Shown in pieces: positions 1 to 9,072 of a stretch of DNA of 40,718 nt. Source of the DNA: Planctomycetota bacterium (lineage in GTDB: Bacteria > Planctomycetota > UBA1135 > GCA-002686595). The position numbers and the translations under genes were made by a program. How positions within the stretch are numbered: the stretch's first letter is position 1; every line of letters starts with the position of its first letter. The stretch is taken from positions 1-40,718 of the forward strand of contig JADLBP010000032.1 of assembly GCA_020847695.1 (NCBI GenBank), given 5' to 3'. Under the pieces are notes generated by a model. That model saw only the letters and a program-made list of their open reading frames with translations. It was not told the origin of the DNA and did not search any database.

Positions 1-48
1 ACGCCGTAACGTCCGCGACTCGTCGCGCACGGAGGAGACAGACGATCG

Positions 49-2742
49 ATGGCGCAGGCCGGAACGCGCAAGCGTGAAGGCAAGAGCGCGAAGAAGCAGG
101 GCTTCTTCGCGCGGCTCGGCCTCGTCGCGAAGACGTTGATCGTGGGTCGCGACGACGGCGCCCCGCCGTCGGATCGTGCGCAGGAGATCAAGGGCCTCGT
201 GTTGCTCGCGGGCTCGATCTGGCTCTTCCTCGCGATGATCAGCTACTACCGGCCCTACACCGATCCGGATGCGGCCGGGCTGAACTGGGGCGGCAAGCTC
301 GGCTTCTACCTCGCGCAGATCGCGCTCAGCATCTCGGGCCTCGCGGGGTTGCTCTTCACGTGGATCGCCGGCTGCTGGGGCGCGATCCTGGTCGCGCGCA
401 AGGCCGTGCCGTCGCCGTGGGTGCGCGCGTTCGGCGGCGTCAGCTTCGTGTTCGCGCTCGCGATGCTGCTCGAGATGACGTTCGGCGAGTCGGTCGGCTT
501 CACCAACCGTCTGCCGTACGGCGTCGGCGGCTGGCTCGCGCACGTGCTCGTCCCGGTGATGCAGGAGAAGTTCGGCGCGCCGGGCCTGTGGATCCTGATG
601 CCGGTGCTCGCGCTGGTGTCGTTCATGCTCGCGACCGAGATGGCGTTCTATCCGTCGATCGTCGCGCTGCGCGAGTGGGCCGATCGGCGCCGCGAGGAAC
701 GCGGCGAGTCGTTCGTGCGAGCGGCGTGGAACTGGACGAGCGGGCTCGCGCTCGGTCTCTGGGACTTCCTGCGCGGCGCGCCGATCGGCGAGAGCGCGAA
801 GTCGCTCGCCGAAGCGCGCGCGGCCGACAGCAAGACGATCGTGCCCGACGAGGACGATGTCGAAGAGGCCGCGGCGAACGTCACGGTCGAGGAGCTCGCG
901 CCCGCCGCGCGCAAGGCCGCCGCGGCGCCGGCGATCGAGGACGAAGACGAGGACGACGAAGAAGAGGTCGCGCCGCCGCTGCCGACGCCGGTCGCGCACG
1001 ACGACGAAGACGAGGACGACGACGAAGTCGACGAACCGCGCGAGCGCGTCGTCCACGACGAGGACCTCGACGACGACGACGCGGCCGAAGGCGCCGCGGC
1101 GGCGGACGCCGACGAGGAAGACGAGCCCGAGCTCGTCCCCGCCGCGACTCCGAAGAAGGAACGCCTGTCGAAGGCGATCGTCAAGAAGGCCGCCGCCGAG
1201 CGTCCGCGCCCGCCTTCGGGCCCGTGGAAGCTGCCGCCGCTCGATCTGCTCGAACCGCCCGAGCGCGACATGGGCACCGACAACCGCGGCGTGCAGGACG
1301 CGGCGCGCAAGCTCGAGAACGCGCTGAAGAGCTTCCGCGTCGACGCCAACGTCGTCAGCGCCCAACTCGGCCCGACCGTGATCCTGTTCGAGCTCGAGGT
1401 CGCGCAGGGCACTCGCCTCAACAAGGTCACGCAGCTCAGCCAGGAGATCGCCGCGGCGTTGCGCGCGCAGAGCGTGCGGGTGATCGCGCCGATCCCCGGC
1501 AAGGCGACGATCGGCATCGAAGTGCCGAACATGCAGCGCCGCAAGGTGCGGATCAGCGAGCTCGTGTCGCAGAAAGCCTACGACTCGAAGCAGATCGCGC
1601 TGCCGCTCTTCCTCGGCGTCGACGTCGAAGGCAACGCGATCGTCGACGACCTCGCGAAGATGCCGCACCTCTTGATCGCGGGCACGACGGGCTCGGGCAA
1701 GTCGGTCTGCATCAACACGATCCTCGCGAGCCTGCTCTTGACGCGCAGTCCGCACGACGTGCAGGCGATCCTGATCGACCCGAAGATGGTCGAGCTGCAA
1801 GCGTTCGCGAACATCCCGCACCTGATGCTGCCGGTGGTCACCGACATGCGCCAAGCGACCAACGTGCTCGCATGGGCGGTCGAGAAGATGGAAGGGCGCT
1901 ACGAGCTCTTCAGCCAGGTCGGCGTCAAGAACATCAAGGGCTACAACGCGCTGACGGAAGACGAGCTCAAGCAGCGGATGGGCGACGCGTGGAGCGACGA
2001 GCGCACGCCGCGCCACGTCCCGTACATCGTCGTCGTGATCGACGAGTTCGCCGACCTGATGATGCAGTCGAAGAAGGAAGCCGAGCAGGCGATCACGCGC
2101 CTCGCGCAGAAGTCGCGCGCGGTCGGCATCCACGTGATCCTCGCCACGCAGCGGCCTTCGACCGACGTGATCACCGGCGTGATCAAGGGCAACCTGCCGA
2201 CGCGCATCGCGTTCCAGGTCGCTTCGAAGGTCGACAGCCGCGTGATCCTCGACGCGATGGGCGCGGAGAAGCTGCTCGGCGGCGGCGACATGCTCTACAA
2301 CCCGCCGCAGTCCTCGAAGATCAAGCGCGTGCAGGGCGCGCTGGTCGAGGATCACGAGATCCAGCACCTGGTCGACTTCGTCTGCAAGGAGTCGGCGCCG
2401 AACTTCAGCCAAGAGCTGATCCAAGTCGCGAGCGGCAGCAACGCGCCCGGCTCGCAGGCCGGCGGTTTCGAGACCGCGCTCGAGGACGACCTCTGGGACG
2501 AAGCGGTGCGCATCATCCTCAAGTCGAAGCGCGGTTCGGCGAGCTTGCTGCAGCGCGCGCTCGGCATCGGTTACACGCGTGCCTCGCGCTTGCTCGACAT
2601 GATGGGCGAGGCGGGCATCGTCAGCGACCACAAGGGCTCCAAGGCCCGCGAGGTGCTGATGACGATCGAACAATGGGAAGCGCAACACGGCGCGCCCACG
2701 GGCCAGGGAGCCCAAGGAAGCGCAGGAGGCATCGATGAATGA
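49..2742 (+). CDS. ftsK: DNA translocase FtsK
   Basis: Membrane-anchored, septum-located hexameric DNA pump that clears chromosome ends during division. The 897-residue protein has four hydrophobic segments in the first ~210 residues. A long Asp/Glu-rich linker follows (about residues 265-370, runs of GAC/GAG/GAA codons). The RecA-like motor comes next, with Walker A GTTGSGKS at 545-552 and Walker B ending DEFAD at 665-669. A C-terminal winged-helix gamma domain (about 825-890) contains GYTRASRLLDMM from residue 841, resembling the KOPS-reading helix of characterised FtsK. All parts of a full-length FtsK are present. The ATG is preceded by GGAGGAGA. The stop overlaps the next gene, another FtsK-like protein, by 8 bases, so the two are likely translationally coupled. 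Confidence 0.97.
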   Translation: MAQAGTRKREGKSAKKQGFFARLGLVAKTLIVGRDDGAPPSDRAQEIKGLVLLAGSIWLFLAMISYYRPYTDPDAAGLNWGGKLGFYLAQIALSISGLAGLLFTWIAGCWGAILVARKAVPSPWVRAFGGVSFVFALAMLLEMTFGESVGFTNRLPYGVGGWLAHVLVPVMQEKFGAPGLWILMPVLALVSFMLATEMAFYPSIVALREWADRRREERGESFVRAAWNWTSGLALGLWDFLRGAPIGESAKSLAEARAADSKTIVPDEDDVEEAAANVTVEELAPAARKAAAAPAIEDEDEDDEEEVAPPLPTPVAHDDEDEDDDEVDEPRERVVHDEDLDDDDAAEGAAAADADEEDEPELVPAATPKKERLSKAIVKKAAAERPRPPSGPWKLPPLDLLEPPERDMGTDNRGVQDAARKLENALKSFRVDANVVSAQLGPTVILFELEVAQGTRLNKVTQLSQEIAAALRAQSVRVIAPIPGKATIGIEVPNMQRRKVRISELVSQKAYDSKQIALPLFLGVDVEGNAIVDDLAKMPHLLIAGTTGSGKSVCINTILASLLLTRSPHDVQAILIDPKMVELQAFANIPHLMLPVVTDMRQATNVLAWAVEKMEGRYELFSQVGVKNIKGYNALTEDELKQRMGDAWSDERTPRHVPYIVVVIDEFADLMMQSKKEAEQAITRLAQKSRAVGIHVILATQRPSTDVITGVIKGNLPTRIAFQVASKVDSRVILDAMGAEKLLGGGDMLYNPPQSSKIKRVQGALVEDHEIQHLVDFVCKESAPNFSQELIQVASGSNAPGSQAGGFETALEDDLWDEAVRIILKSKRGSASLLQRALGIGYTRASRLLDMMGEAGIVSDHKGSKAREVLMTIEQWEAQHGAPTGQGAQGSAGGIDE

Positions 2743-4963
2743 CAAGAACCAGAACCTGAAGCGCGACCTCGCCGGCGTCGCGCTCTTCGCTGCGGGCGCG
2801 TTCCTCAGCGTCGTCGTGGCGACGTGCTACTGGCAGGGCGCCGCCGCGAGCGACTACGCGGGCGTCACGGTCGTCGACAAGGAGCTGATCCGCCTGTTCG
2901 GCCGGCCTGCGTGCCTGGTGCTCGGCGTGGTCGCGTGCGCGCTCGGCTATCGGATGTTCCTGCTCGGCCAGTCGCGCAACCTGCTGCGCTCGTTCCTGGT
3001 CGGCGGCGTCTGCCTGGCGTTCGGCACGTCGATCCTGATGGGGGCGCTCAATCCGGACTACGGCGGCGTGTTCGGCCAGCTGATCGGCACCTGGGCGAGC
3101 GTCAACCTGACCAAGTTCGTCGGGCTGCCGCTCGGCGTGATCTGCGTCTTCGTCCCCGTCTGGTTCGCGTGGCTGCGGCCTTCCGACGGGGTCGGGGAAA
3201 AAGGAGTCCGGGAACTTGCCCCGACCGCCGATCGTTCTACGGAAGCGAGCTCGGGCGTCACGGCCGAGGAAGCCGCCGAGCTCATCCCGCGCCGTCCGCT
3301 CCCGGTCGTCAAGACCGACGCCGGCGCGACGACGAGACCGGCAACCGCGGCGACGCGCCCGCTCGATCCCCTCCAGAAGGCGCCGGTGCCGACCGGCGCG
3401 AAGCCGCTCGACACCCACGATGACCCGCCCCAACACGCGCATCCGAGTCAAGCTCCGGCCGTGTCCCAGCGGGCTGCCGCAGATCTCCCGGTCCTGGGAG
3501 TCGCCGCTGTCGAAGATCTGGCTGACGCCGGAATCGCGCAAGAGCCCGCCGGCAAGCGCTCCGTCGTCGTCCAACCCGCCGACGAGCTCGAGGAAGTCGG
3601 TCCGGCGGTCCCGCTGACCGCCGCGGCGAGCCCGGTGCTCGCCCCGACACCCGCGCCGGCCTCCGCGCTCGGTAGCGCCGCGACCGCGAAGTCGGAACCG
3701 CAACCGCCGGCGAAGGCGGAGGCCGCCGCGAGCGCGATTCTGAAGCCGCTCGCGAACTCGCCGATCGCGCCGCCGAGCTGGGAACAGCCCGGCGACGTCG
3801 TGATCGACGACATCCCGGTCGACGCGTACGGCACGCCGTTGACGTTGGTCGAGGAGCTGCGCCGCGACTCGACGGTGCGCGCCGCTTCGGCGAAGGAAGA
3901 AGCGCTCGAGGAAGCCGCGCGCGAGGCCGGCGTCGACGACGAGGAGCTCGATTCGCTGCTCGCGGGCGAGGAAACGCCGCGGTTCGAGGTCGCCGCGCAG
4001 GCCGCGGCCGCGACGGAGGACGTGGAGACCGACGAGGACGACGAGGAGCTCGCCGAGGAGCGCTTCGACCTCGCGATCGAGGTCGACGAGGACGAAGACG
4101 AGGACGACCAGGCCGACGAAGACGACGAGGACGCCGCGCCGGCCGTCGCCGCGGCGCCGGTCGCGCCCGCGCTGTTCGACGACGAGGAGCTCGACGAAGC
4201 GTCCGACGACGACGAAGAAGACGTCACGCCGCCCGCCGTCGCGGTCCGCGCGGACGAAGACGAAGACGAAAGCGACGAAGACGCCGACGACGAAGCGGCG
4301 GTCGCGGTCGCCGACGAAGCCGACGACGAGGAGTCCGAAGGCGACGACGCGGAGGAGAAGGCCGAGGAAGACGCCGACGAGGCGCTGCGCCGCGAGGCGC
4401 CGCTCTTCGCTGCCCCGCGCGCGGCCAAGGCCGAGGTCGCGCACGACGACGAGGACGACGAGCTCGACGAAGAGGAACTCGACGAGGTCGAAGCTCCGGC
4501 GGCGGTCGCCGAGGCGCGCGACGAGGACGAGCTCGACGCCTCCGATGAGGACGACGCCGACGAAGCCGAGGAGAAGGACTCAGCTCCCGCGGCGCCCGCC
4601 GTCGTCGCGGAGGAGCGCGAGGTCGTGCTCGCGCCGCGTCAGGCTCCCGCCGCACCGGTCGCGCGCGCCGTCGCGCCCGCCTCGCCCGCGCCGGCGGTCG
4701 AGCCCGAGCCCCCGGCCCCCGAGCTCGCTCCCGAAATGTCGGAGGAAGACGAGCTCGTCTACAAGGCCGGCGTGCTCTTCCTCGAGCGCCAGCGCGTCGC
4801 CGTCTCGCTGCTCCAGCGCGAGTTCAGCCTCGATTTCGAGCAAGCGACGCACGTTCTCGACCGCCTGCAGGCCGCCGGCCTGATCGGGCCGTACTTGGGG
4901 GGTCAGCGGCGGGATATACTCCTGACCCTCGATCAATGGCGTAGCCGCGCCGTCGCGCGCTGA
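2735..4963 (+). CDS. FtsK-like protein with membrane and gamma domains but no ATPase motor
   Basis: 742 residues. The first ~145 are hydrophobic and resemble the four-helix FtsK membrane domain. A Pro/Ala-rich stretch follows, then an extremely acidic region (about residues 380-640, dominated by Asp, Glu and Ala). The end (about 672-738) is a winged helix very like FtsK gamma, closing with LLTLDQWRSR where FtsK has LMTIEQWEAQ. No Walker A, Walker B or other part of the RecA-like motor is present, and the reading frame is intact, so this is not a frameshifted FtsK. Its helix DFEQATHVLDRLQ (from residue 700) lacks the two arginines found at the matching place in the upstream FtsK. The ATG overlaps the ftsK stop by 8 bases and has AGGAGG upstream. 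Function unknown; plausible roles are an FtsK partner, a septal tether or a regulator of the translocase. The domain reading is firm and the role is inference. Confidence 0.85.
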   Translation: MNDKNQNLKRDLAGVALFAAGAFLSVVVATCYWQGAAASDYAGVTVVDKELIRLFGRPACLVLGVVACALGYRMFLLGQSRNLLRSFLVGGVCLAFGTSILMGALNPDYGGVFGQLIGTWASVNLTKFVGLPLGVICVFVPVWFAWLRPSDGVGEKGVRELAPTADRSTEASSGVTAEEAAELIPRRPLPVVKTDAGATTRPATAATRPLDPLQKAPVPTGAKPLDTHDDPPQHAHPSQAPAVSQRAAADLPVLGVAAVEDLADAGIAQEPAGKRSVVVQPADELEEVGPAVPLTAAASPVLAPTPAPASALGSAATAKSEPQPPAKAEAAASAILKPLANSPIAPPSWEQPGDVVIDDIPVDAYGTPLTLVEELRRDSTVRAASAKEEALEEAAREAGVDDEELDSLLAGEETPRFEVAAQAAAATEDVETDEDDEELAEERFDLAIEVDEDEDEDDQADEDDEDAAPAVAAAPVAPALFDDEELDEASDDDEEDVTPPAVAVRADEDEDESDEDADDEAAVAVADEADDEESEGDDAEEKAEEDADEALRREAPLFAAPRAAKAEVAHDDEDDELDEEELDEVEAPAAVAEARDEDELDASDEDDADEAEEKDSAPAAPAVVAEEREVVLAPRQAPAAPVARAVAPASPAPAVEPEPPAPELAPEMSEEDELVYKAGVLFLERQRVAVSLLQREFSLDFEQATHVLDRLQAAGLIGPYLGGQRRDILLTLDQWRSRAVAR

Positions 4964-4972
4964 TGCCTTCGA

Positions 4973-5006
4973 GGTCCGGCGAGGGCTGACGCAGTCCTCG
5001 CGGACC
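4973..5006 (+). terminator. Hairpin after the ftsK pair
   Basis: Arms 4973-4984 and 4996-5006 pair as GGTCCGGCGAGG with CCTCGCGGACC, one G bulged, around an 11-base loop. The stem can extend by A4972-T5007. It lies ten bases after the stop of the motorless FtsK-like gene and before rimO. Only two T residues follow, so termination, if any, is weak or factor-assisted. Confidence 0.45.
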
Positions 5007-5079
5007 TTCCGCCCACCCCAAGACTCACGGGCGCGCCCGATTGCGAGGTCGAGCGCGCCCGCAGCATCTCCAGATCCGT

Positions 5080-6426
5080 TTGAACGCTCCCTCCGTCGTC
5101 TCCCTGGTCCACCTCGGCTGCGCGAGGAATCTGATCGACTCCGAGCTGATCCTCGGGCGCCTGGCCGAAGAGGGTCTGGTCGTCTCCGGCGATCCGTCCG
5201 CGGCCGACACGGTGGTGCTCAACACGTGCTCGTTCATCGGGCCCGCGCGCGAGGAGTCGGAGAGCAAGATCCGCGAGCTGCTGAAGAAGAAGCGCCGCGG
5301 CGAGGTCAAGTACGTCGTCGTCGCGGGTTGCCTGGTGCAGCGCTTCAAGCGGACGTTGATGAAGCGCTTCCCCGCGGTCGACCTGTTCGCGGAGATCTCC
5401 GACGGCGGCGCGCTCGCGAAGTCGATCCGCGAGCTCAACGAGGGCAAGAAGATCAACCGCTACCTCGAGAGCCCCGGCCTGCGCGAACCCGCTCGCGATG
5501 TCGCGCGCCTGCTCTCCACGCCGCGTTCGTTCGCCTACCTGCGCATCAGCCACGGCTGCGACCACACGTGCACGTTCTGCGCGATCCCGTCGATCCGCGG
5601 GCCGCACCGCTCGAAGCGCACCGAGGACCTCGCGATCGAGGCGCGCGAGCTGATCGACGCCGGCGTGCGCGAGCTCGTCCTCGTCGCCGAGGATTCGACC
5701 GCGTGGGGCCGCGACCTCGGGGTCGAGCTGCCGCACTTGGTCGAGACGCTCGCCGATCTCGAAGGCGATCACCGCCTGCGGATCATGTACGCGTATCCCA
5801 ATCGCTTCCCGTGGGAGCTGACGCGGCTCTTGCGCGACCATCCGCGCGTCCTGCCGTACCTCGACATCCCGGTGCAGCACGTCGCGTCGCCGGTGCTGCG
5901 CGGCATGCGGCGAGCCGGCAGCGGCGATCAAGTGCGGCGCATCCTCGACCGGCTGCGCGAAGAGGTTCCGAACATCACGCTGCGCACCACGGTGCTGGTC
6001 GGCTTCCCCGGCGAGACCGAGGCGCACGTCCACGAGCTCGTCGAGTTCATCCGCACGTATCGGCTCGGCCGCCTCGGGGCGTTCGGGTACTCACCGGAGG
6101 AAGGGACGCCCGGCCACGACCTGGTCGAGCGCGTCGACGAGGACGAGATCGACCGGCGGCTCGGGCAGGTGCTCGCCGCCCGCGACGAGGTCCTCGAAGC
6201 CGGTCAGAAGGAGCTGGTCGGCCGCGACCTCGAGGTCGTGATCGACCAAGCCGCCGACGGCACCGGCGAGGCGCTCGGCCGCACCTGGATGGACGCGCCC
6301 GAGGTCGACCTGGTCGCCCGCGTCGCCGTGCCCGACGCGGCCGTCGGAGACGTCGTGCAAGTGCGGGCGGAAGGCCTCGACGAGGAGTACAACTTGCGCT
6401 GCGCTCCCGTCCGCAACCTCGCATGA
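5080..6426 (+). CDS. rimO: Ribosomal protein S12 methylthiotransferase RimO
   Basis: Radical-SAM enzyme that methylthiolates the conserved aspartate of ribosomal protein S12. The N-terminal UPF0004 domain has its three cysteines in LGCARN, NTCSF and AGCLVQR. The radical-SAM cluster motif is CDHTCTFC (Cys160, 164 and 167 from the chosen start). A C-terminal TRAM-type region follows to about residue 448. LGCARN and AGCLVQRF favour RimO over MiaB. I chose the TTG at 5080 because the conserved SVVSLVHLGCARN block begins there; an in-frame TTG at 5041 would add 13 basic residues unlike the family. The stop overlaps the pgsA start as ATGA. Confidence 0.93.
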   Translation: MNAPSVVSLVHLGCARNLIDSELILGRLAEEGLVVSGDPSAADTVVLNTCSFIGPAREESESKIRELLKKKRRGEVKYVVVAGCLVQRFKRTLMKRFPAVDLFAEISDGGALAKSIRELNEGKKINRYLESPGLREPARDVARLLSTPRSFAYLRISHGCDHTCTFCAIPSIRGPHRSKRTEDLAIEARELIDAGVRELVLVAEDSTAWGRDLGVELPHLVETLADLEGDHRLRIMYAYPNRFPWELTRLLRDHPRVLPYLDIPVQHVASPVLRGMRRAGSGDQVRRILDRLREEVPNITLRTTVLVGFPGETEAHVHELVEFIRTYRLGRLGAFGYSPEEGTPGHDLVERVDEDEIDRRLGQVLAARDEVLEAGQKELVGRDLEVVIDQAADGTGEALGRTWMDAPEVDLVARVAVPDAAVGDVVQVRAEGLDEEYNLRCAPVRNLA

Positions 6427-7043
6427 GCCGCGGAGTCTTCGCCCACTGGCCCAATCGGATCACTGCCCTGCGCTTCCTCGGCGCGCTCGCGCTGTTCGCG
6501 GTGTTCGGGGTGTGGTGCGATCGGCCGGTCGATGAGCTCGCGGCGATCAAGCCGGTGCTCGCGCTCGCGTTCTGGCTCTTCATCGCGACGGCGGCGAGCG
6601 ACTTCCTCGACGGCTACCTCGCGCGCCGCGGCAACCTGATCACCGCGTTCGGCCGCATCGCCGACCCGTTCGTCGACAAGGTGCTGATCCTCGGCAGCAT
6701 GATCTACCTCGCGGTGTTGCCGTGGTCGCGCGGCTTCTTCCCGGCGTGGATCGTCGTCGTGATCCTCGCGCGCGAGTTCCTGGTCACCGGCATCCGCGGT
6801 TACGTCGAGAGCCTCGGGGGACAGTTCCCGGCGGATTGGTTCGGCAAGGTGAAGATGTTCACGCAGTGCTTCGCGGTCGCGACGGTGCTCGGGCTCGCCG
6901 CCTTCGAGCTCACGCCGGAAGCGCGCGGGATCTGGACCGCCGCCGCCGAGGTGTTCGTGATGGCGACCGTGCTCACTTCGGTCGGATCCGGGTTGTCCTA
7001 CGTCATCAAGGCCCGCGCGGTGTTCGCGGAGAGTGCTCGATGA
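6423..7043 (+). CDS. pgsA: CDP-diacylglycerol-glycerol-3-phosphate 3-phosphatidyltransferase
   Basis: Inner-membrane enzyme making phosphatidylglycerophosphate from CDP-diacylglycerol and glycerol-3-phosphate. The 206-residue, multi-helix protein carries the complete CDP-alcohol phosphotransferase signature DG-x2-AR-x8-G-x3-D-x3-D, seen as DGYLAR...G...DPFVD around residues 64-86. The ATG at 6423 overlaps the rimO stop (ATGA). The stop overlaps the next start the same way, and that gene encodes the phosphatase for the following step. The pgsA-pgpA order strongly supports both calls. Confidence 0.95.
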   Translation: MSRGVFAHWPNRITALRFLGALALFAVFGVWCDRPVDELAAIKPVLALAFWLFIATAASDFLDGYLARRGNLITAFGRIADPFVDKVLILGSMIYLAVLPWSRGFFPAWIVVVILAREFLVTGIRGYVESLGGQFPADWFGKVKMFTQCFAVATVLGLAAFELTPEARGIWTAAAEVFVMATVLTSVGSGLSYVIKARAVFAESAR

Positions 7044-7522
7044 ATCGCCTCAAGCTCGCGATCGTCTCCTGCGGGTTCCTCGGATGCTCGCCGTTCGCGC
7101 CAGGCACCGTCGGGACGCTCGGCGGCGTCGCGATCGCGTGGGCGTTGCGCGGACTCGACCACTATTGGGCGTGGACGCTCGGAGTCTGCGTCGCGCTCTA
7201 CGTGCTGACGCGGCCTCTCGGCAAGTGGGCGGAGGAGTACGCGGGCGAGAAGGATCCCGGCATCTTCGTGATGGACGAGGTGATCGGTTACCTGATCACC
7301 GTCGCGTGGATCACCGGACCGAGCTACCTCACGCTCGCGGTCGGCTTCTTCGTCTTCCGCCTCTTCGACGTCTGGAAACCGGCGCCGGCGCGGCGCATGG
7401 AGCACATTCCGGGCGGCGACGGCATCTTGCTCGACGACGTGGTCGCCGGTTTGCTGGCGCTGGTGTGCGTGATGGTGCCGGCGCGGCTCTTGATCGACGC
7501 GCAGTGGAACTTCCTCGGTTGA
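7040..7522 (+). CDS. pgpA: Phosphatidylglycerophosphatase A
   Basis: Removes the terminal phosphate of phosphatidylglycerophosphate to give phosphatidylglycerol. The 160-residue membrane protein starts with GFLGCSPFAPGTVGTLGG, the typical PgpA N-terminus. It also has the conserved acidic block FVMDEVIGYLIT, then FRLFDVWKPAPAR and GGDGILLDDVVAG. Length matches the family. It is coupled to pgsA through an ATGA overlap, so the two consecutive steps of phosphatidylglycerol synthesis are made together. Confidence 0.95.
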   Translation: MNRLKLAIVSCGFLGCSPFAPGTVGTLGGVAIAWALRGLDHYWAWTLGVCVALYVLTRPLGKWAEEYAGEKDPGIFVMDEVIGYLITVAWITGPSYLTLAVGFFVFRLFDVWKPAPARRMEHIPGGDGILLDDVVAGLLALVCVMVPARLLIDAQWNFLG

Positions 7523-7564
7523 GAGCATGAACGCACGAGGATCGAGCGGAAGGAGACGGGTCGC

Positions 7565-9067
7565 GTGAAGCTCTGGCTCAAGTTCGCCATCTCGATGACC
7601 CTCTCGCTCGCGGCGGTGATGTCGCTCGCGGGTTACATGCTCTACTCGAACGGCAGCCAAGTCGCCGAGCGCGCGCAGGACGCCGTGATGGTCCAGAGCG
7701 TCAAGCTCAGCGGCCAGTTCGCCGACCTGCGCTCCGAGATCCAGCGCCTGACCGCCGAGCGCGACGCGCTCGCCGAAGCCGAGCAACAGTTCTCCAAGGG
7801 TGGTCGCATGGATCCCGGCGTGCTGGTGGTCCGCGACGCGATCCGTGCGTTGCGCGAGGAGCGCGTGCTCGCGCTGACGAAGGCCGAGACCGAGCTCGAA
7901 GCCTTCTGGAAGAAGGGCGTCGACGAGATCGCGTACCCCGACGGCAACACGTTCCGCTACCCGGTGACGTTCGGGAAGGACGAGTCGCGCGGTTGGCTCT
8001 ATCGCTATCGCGGCAAGGACGAGAAGCAGTACGAGCTCCTGGTCCCCGCAGACGTCAACATGGCGGAGGAAGGCCTGCTGCGGGTGATCGTGTGGTCGAC
8101 GCTGCTCGTCGTGCTGGTCGGCGCCGGCGTCGCGTCGTTCGTCGCGAGCACCGTGTCGCGCCCGATCTCGCAGCTCGTCCACGACATCCAACAGATCGCC
8201 AAGGGCATGCTCAACCACCGCGCACGCGGCGGCGAGAGCGGCGAGGTCGGCCAGCTCTCGATCGCGATCAACAAGATGGCGAAGGGCCTCGCCGAAGCGC
8301 GCGAGACCGAGGTCGAGCTCTCGATCCGCGAGCGCGAGGTCGCGCTGGCGGGCGAAGTGCGCGAGTCGCTGTTGCCCGATCGGCCGCCGAAGGTCGCGGG
8401 TTACGACCTCGCGTCGCTCCACCTCGCGAGCGGCGACCTCGGCGGCGACTTCCACGACTTCCTGGTGCTGCCCGACGGCCGCGTCGGCCTGCTGGTCTGC
8501 GACGTCAGCGGCAAGGGCGTGCCGGGCGCGATGGTCGGCGCGATGGCGCGCGCCTACCTGCGTTCCGAGCTCGCGCGCGGCGGCGACGTGCGCGTCGCGC
8601 TGCGCACCGTCAATCGCGACATCGCCCGCGACATCCGCCGCGGCATGTTCGTCACCGCGCTCTACGTGCTCGTCGATCCGAAGACGAACTCGGCGTGGAT
8701 CGCGTGCGCGGGCCACAAGGTGCCGTTGCTGCGCGTGGTCAAGAGCGACGGCAAGCTGCGCACGATCCAACCGGAGGGGATCGCGCTCGGATTCGACAAG
8801 GGGCCGGTCTTCGATCGGCGCCTGGAGATCGGCGAGCTCGCGCTCGAGCCCGGAGATCGCCTGCTGCTCTGCAACAGCGGCACGCTCGCGGTCAGCAACG
8901 CCGACGGCGTCGAGATCGGGGAGAAAGCGGTCTACACCGCGGTCCAGAAGCACGCCGCGCAGCCGAGCGAGGATTTCCTGGAGCGGCTGAAGACGGTGAT
9001 CGAGGCCCACGCGGACGGGAACGCGTTCGCGAAAGACGTTTCGGTCGTCACCATCGCGAGGACGTGA
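7565..9067 (+). CDS. Membrane HAMP-PP2C (SpoIIE/RsbU-type) phosphatase
   Basis: Probable signalling Ser/Thr phosphatase of the partner-switching type. The 500-residue layout is TM helix (about 5-27), extracytoplasmic sensor with a coiled-coil stretch (28-178), second TM (about 180-203), HAMP (204-256) and a PP2C/SpoIIE domain to the end. Metal-site motifs GDLGGDFHDF and VCDVSGKG are intact. The usual TDG motif reads NSG (in LLLCNSGTLAVS) and the final DD-x-T block reads KDVSVV, so the active site is partly degenerate. The GTG start has AAGGAGA upstream. mazG-like follows after five bases. No anti-anti-sigma factor or kinase lies beside it. Confidence 0.88.
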   Translation: MKLWLKFAISMTLSLAAVMSLAGYMLYSNGSQVAERAQDAVMVQSVKLSGQFADLRSEIQRLTAERDALAEAEQQFSKGGRMDPGVLVVRDAIRALREERVLALTKAETELEAFWKKGVDEIAYPDGNTFRYPVTFGKDESRGWLYRYRGKDEKQYELLVPADVNMAEEGLLRVIVWSTLLVVLVGAGVASFVASTVSRPISQLVHDIQQIAKGMLNHRARGGESGEVGQLSIAINKMAKGLAEARETEVELSIREREVALAGEVRESLLPDRPPKVAGYDLASLHLASGDLGGDFHDFLVLPDGRVGLLVCDVSGKGVPGAMVGAMARAYLRSELARGGDVRVALRTVNRDIARDIRRGMFVTALYVLVDPKTNSAWIACAGHKVPLLRVVKSDGKLRTIQPEGIALGFDKGPVFDRRLEIGELALEPGDRLLLCNSGTLAVSNADGVEIGEKAVYTAVQKHAAQPSEDFLERLKTVIEAHADGNAFAKDVSVVTIART

Positions 9068-9072
9068 GATCC

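Noticed and set aside
2621..4444. Minus-strand open frame rich in Val/Arg/Leu, and a Ser-rich one (3448-4428), opposite the motorless FtsK-like gene
   Set aside because: They are complements of the GAC/GAG/GAA acidic repeats, which read as simple Val/Leu or Ser strings; no start signal or family.
2735..4963. Motorless FtsK-like gene as a frameshifted or deleted pseudogene
   Set aside because: The frame is intact over 742 codons, has a good ribosome site, and motor motifs are not found in the other frames of this interval.
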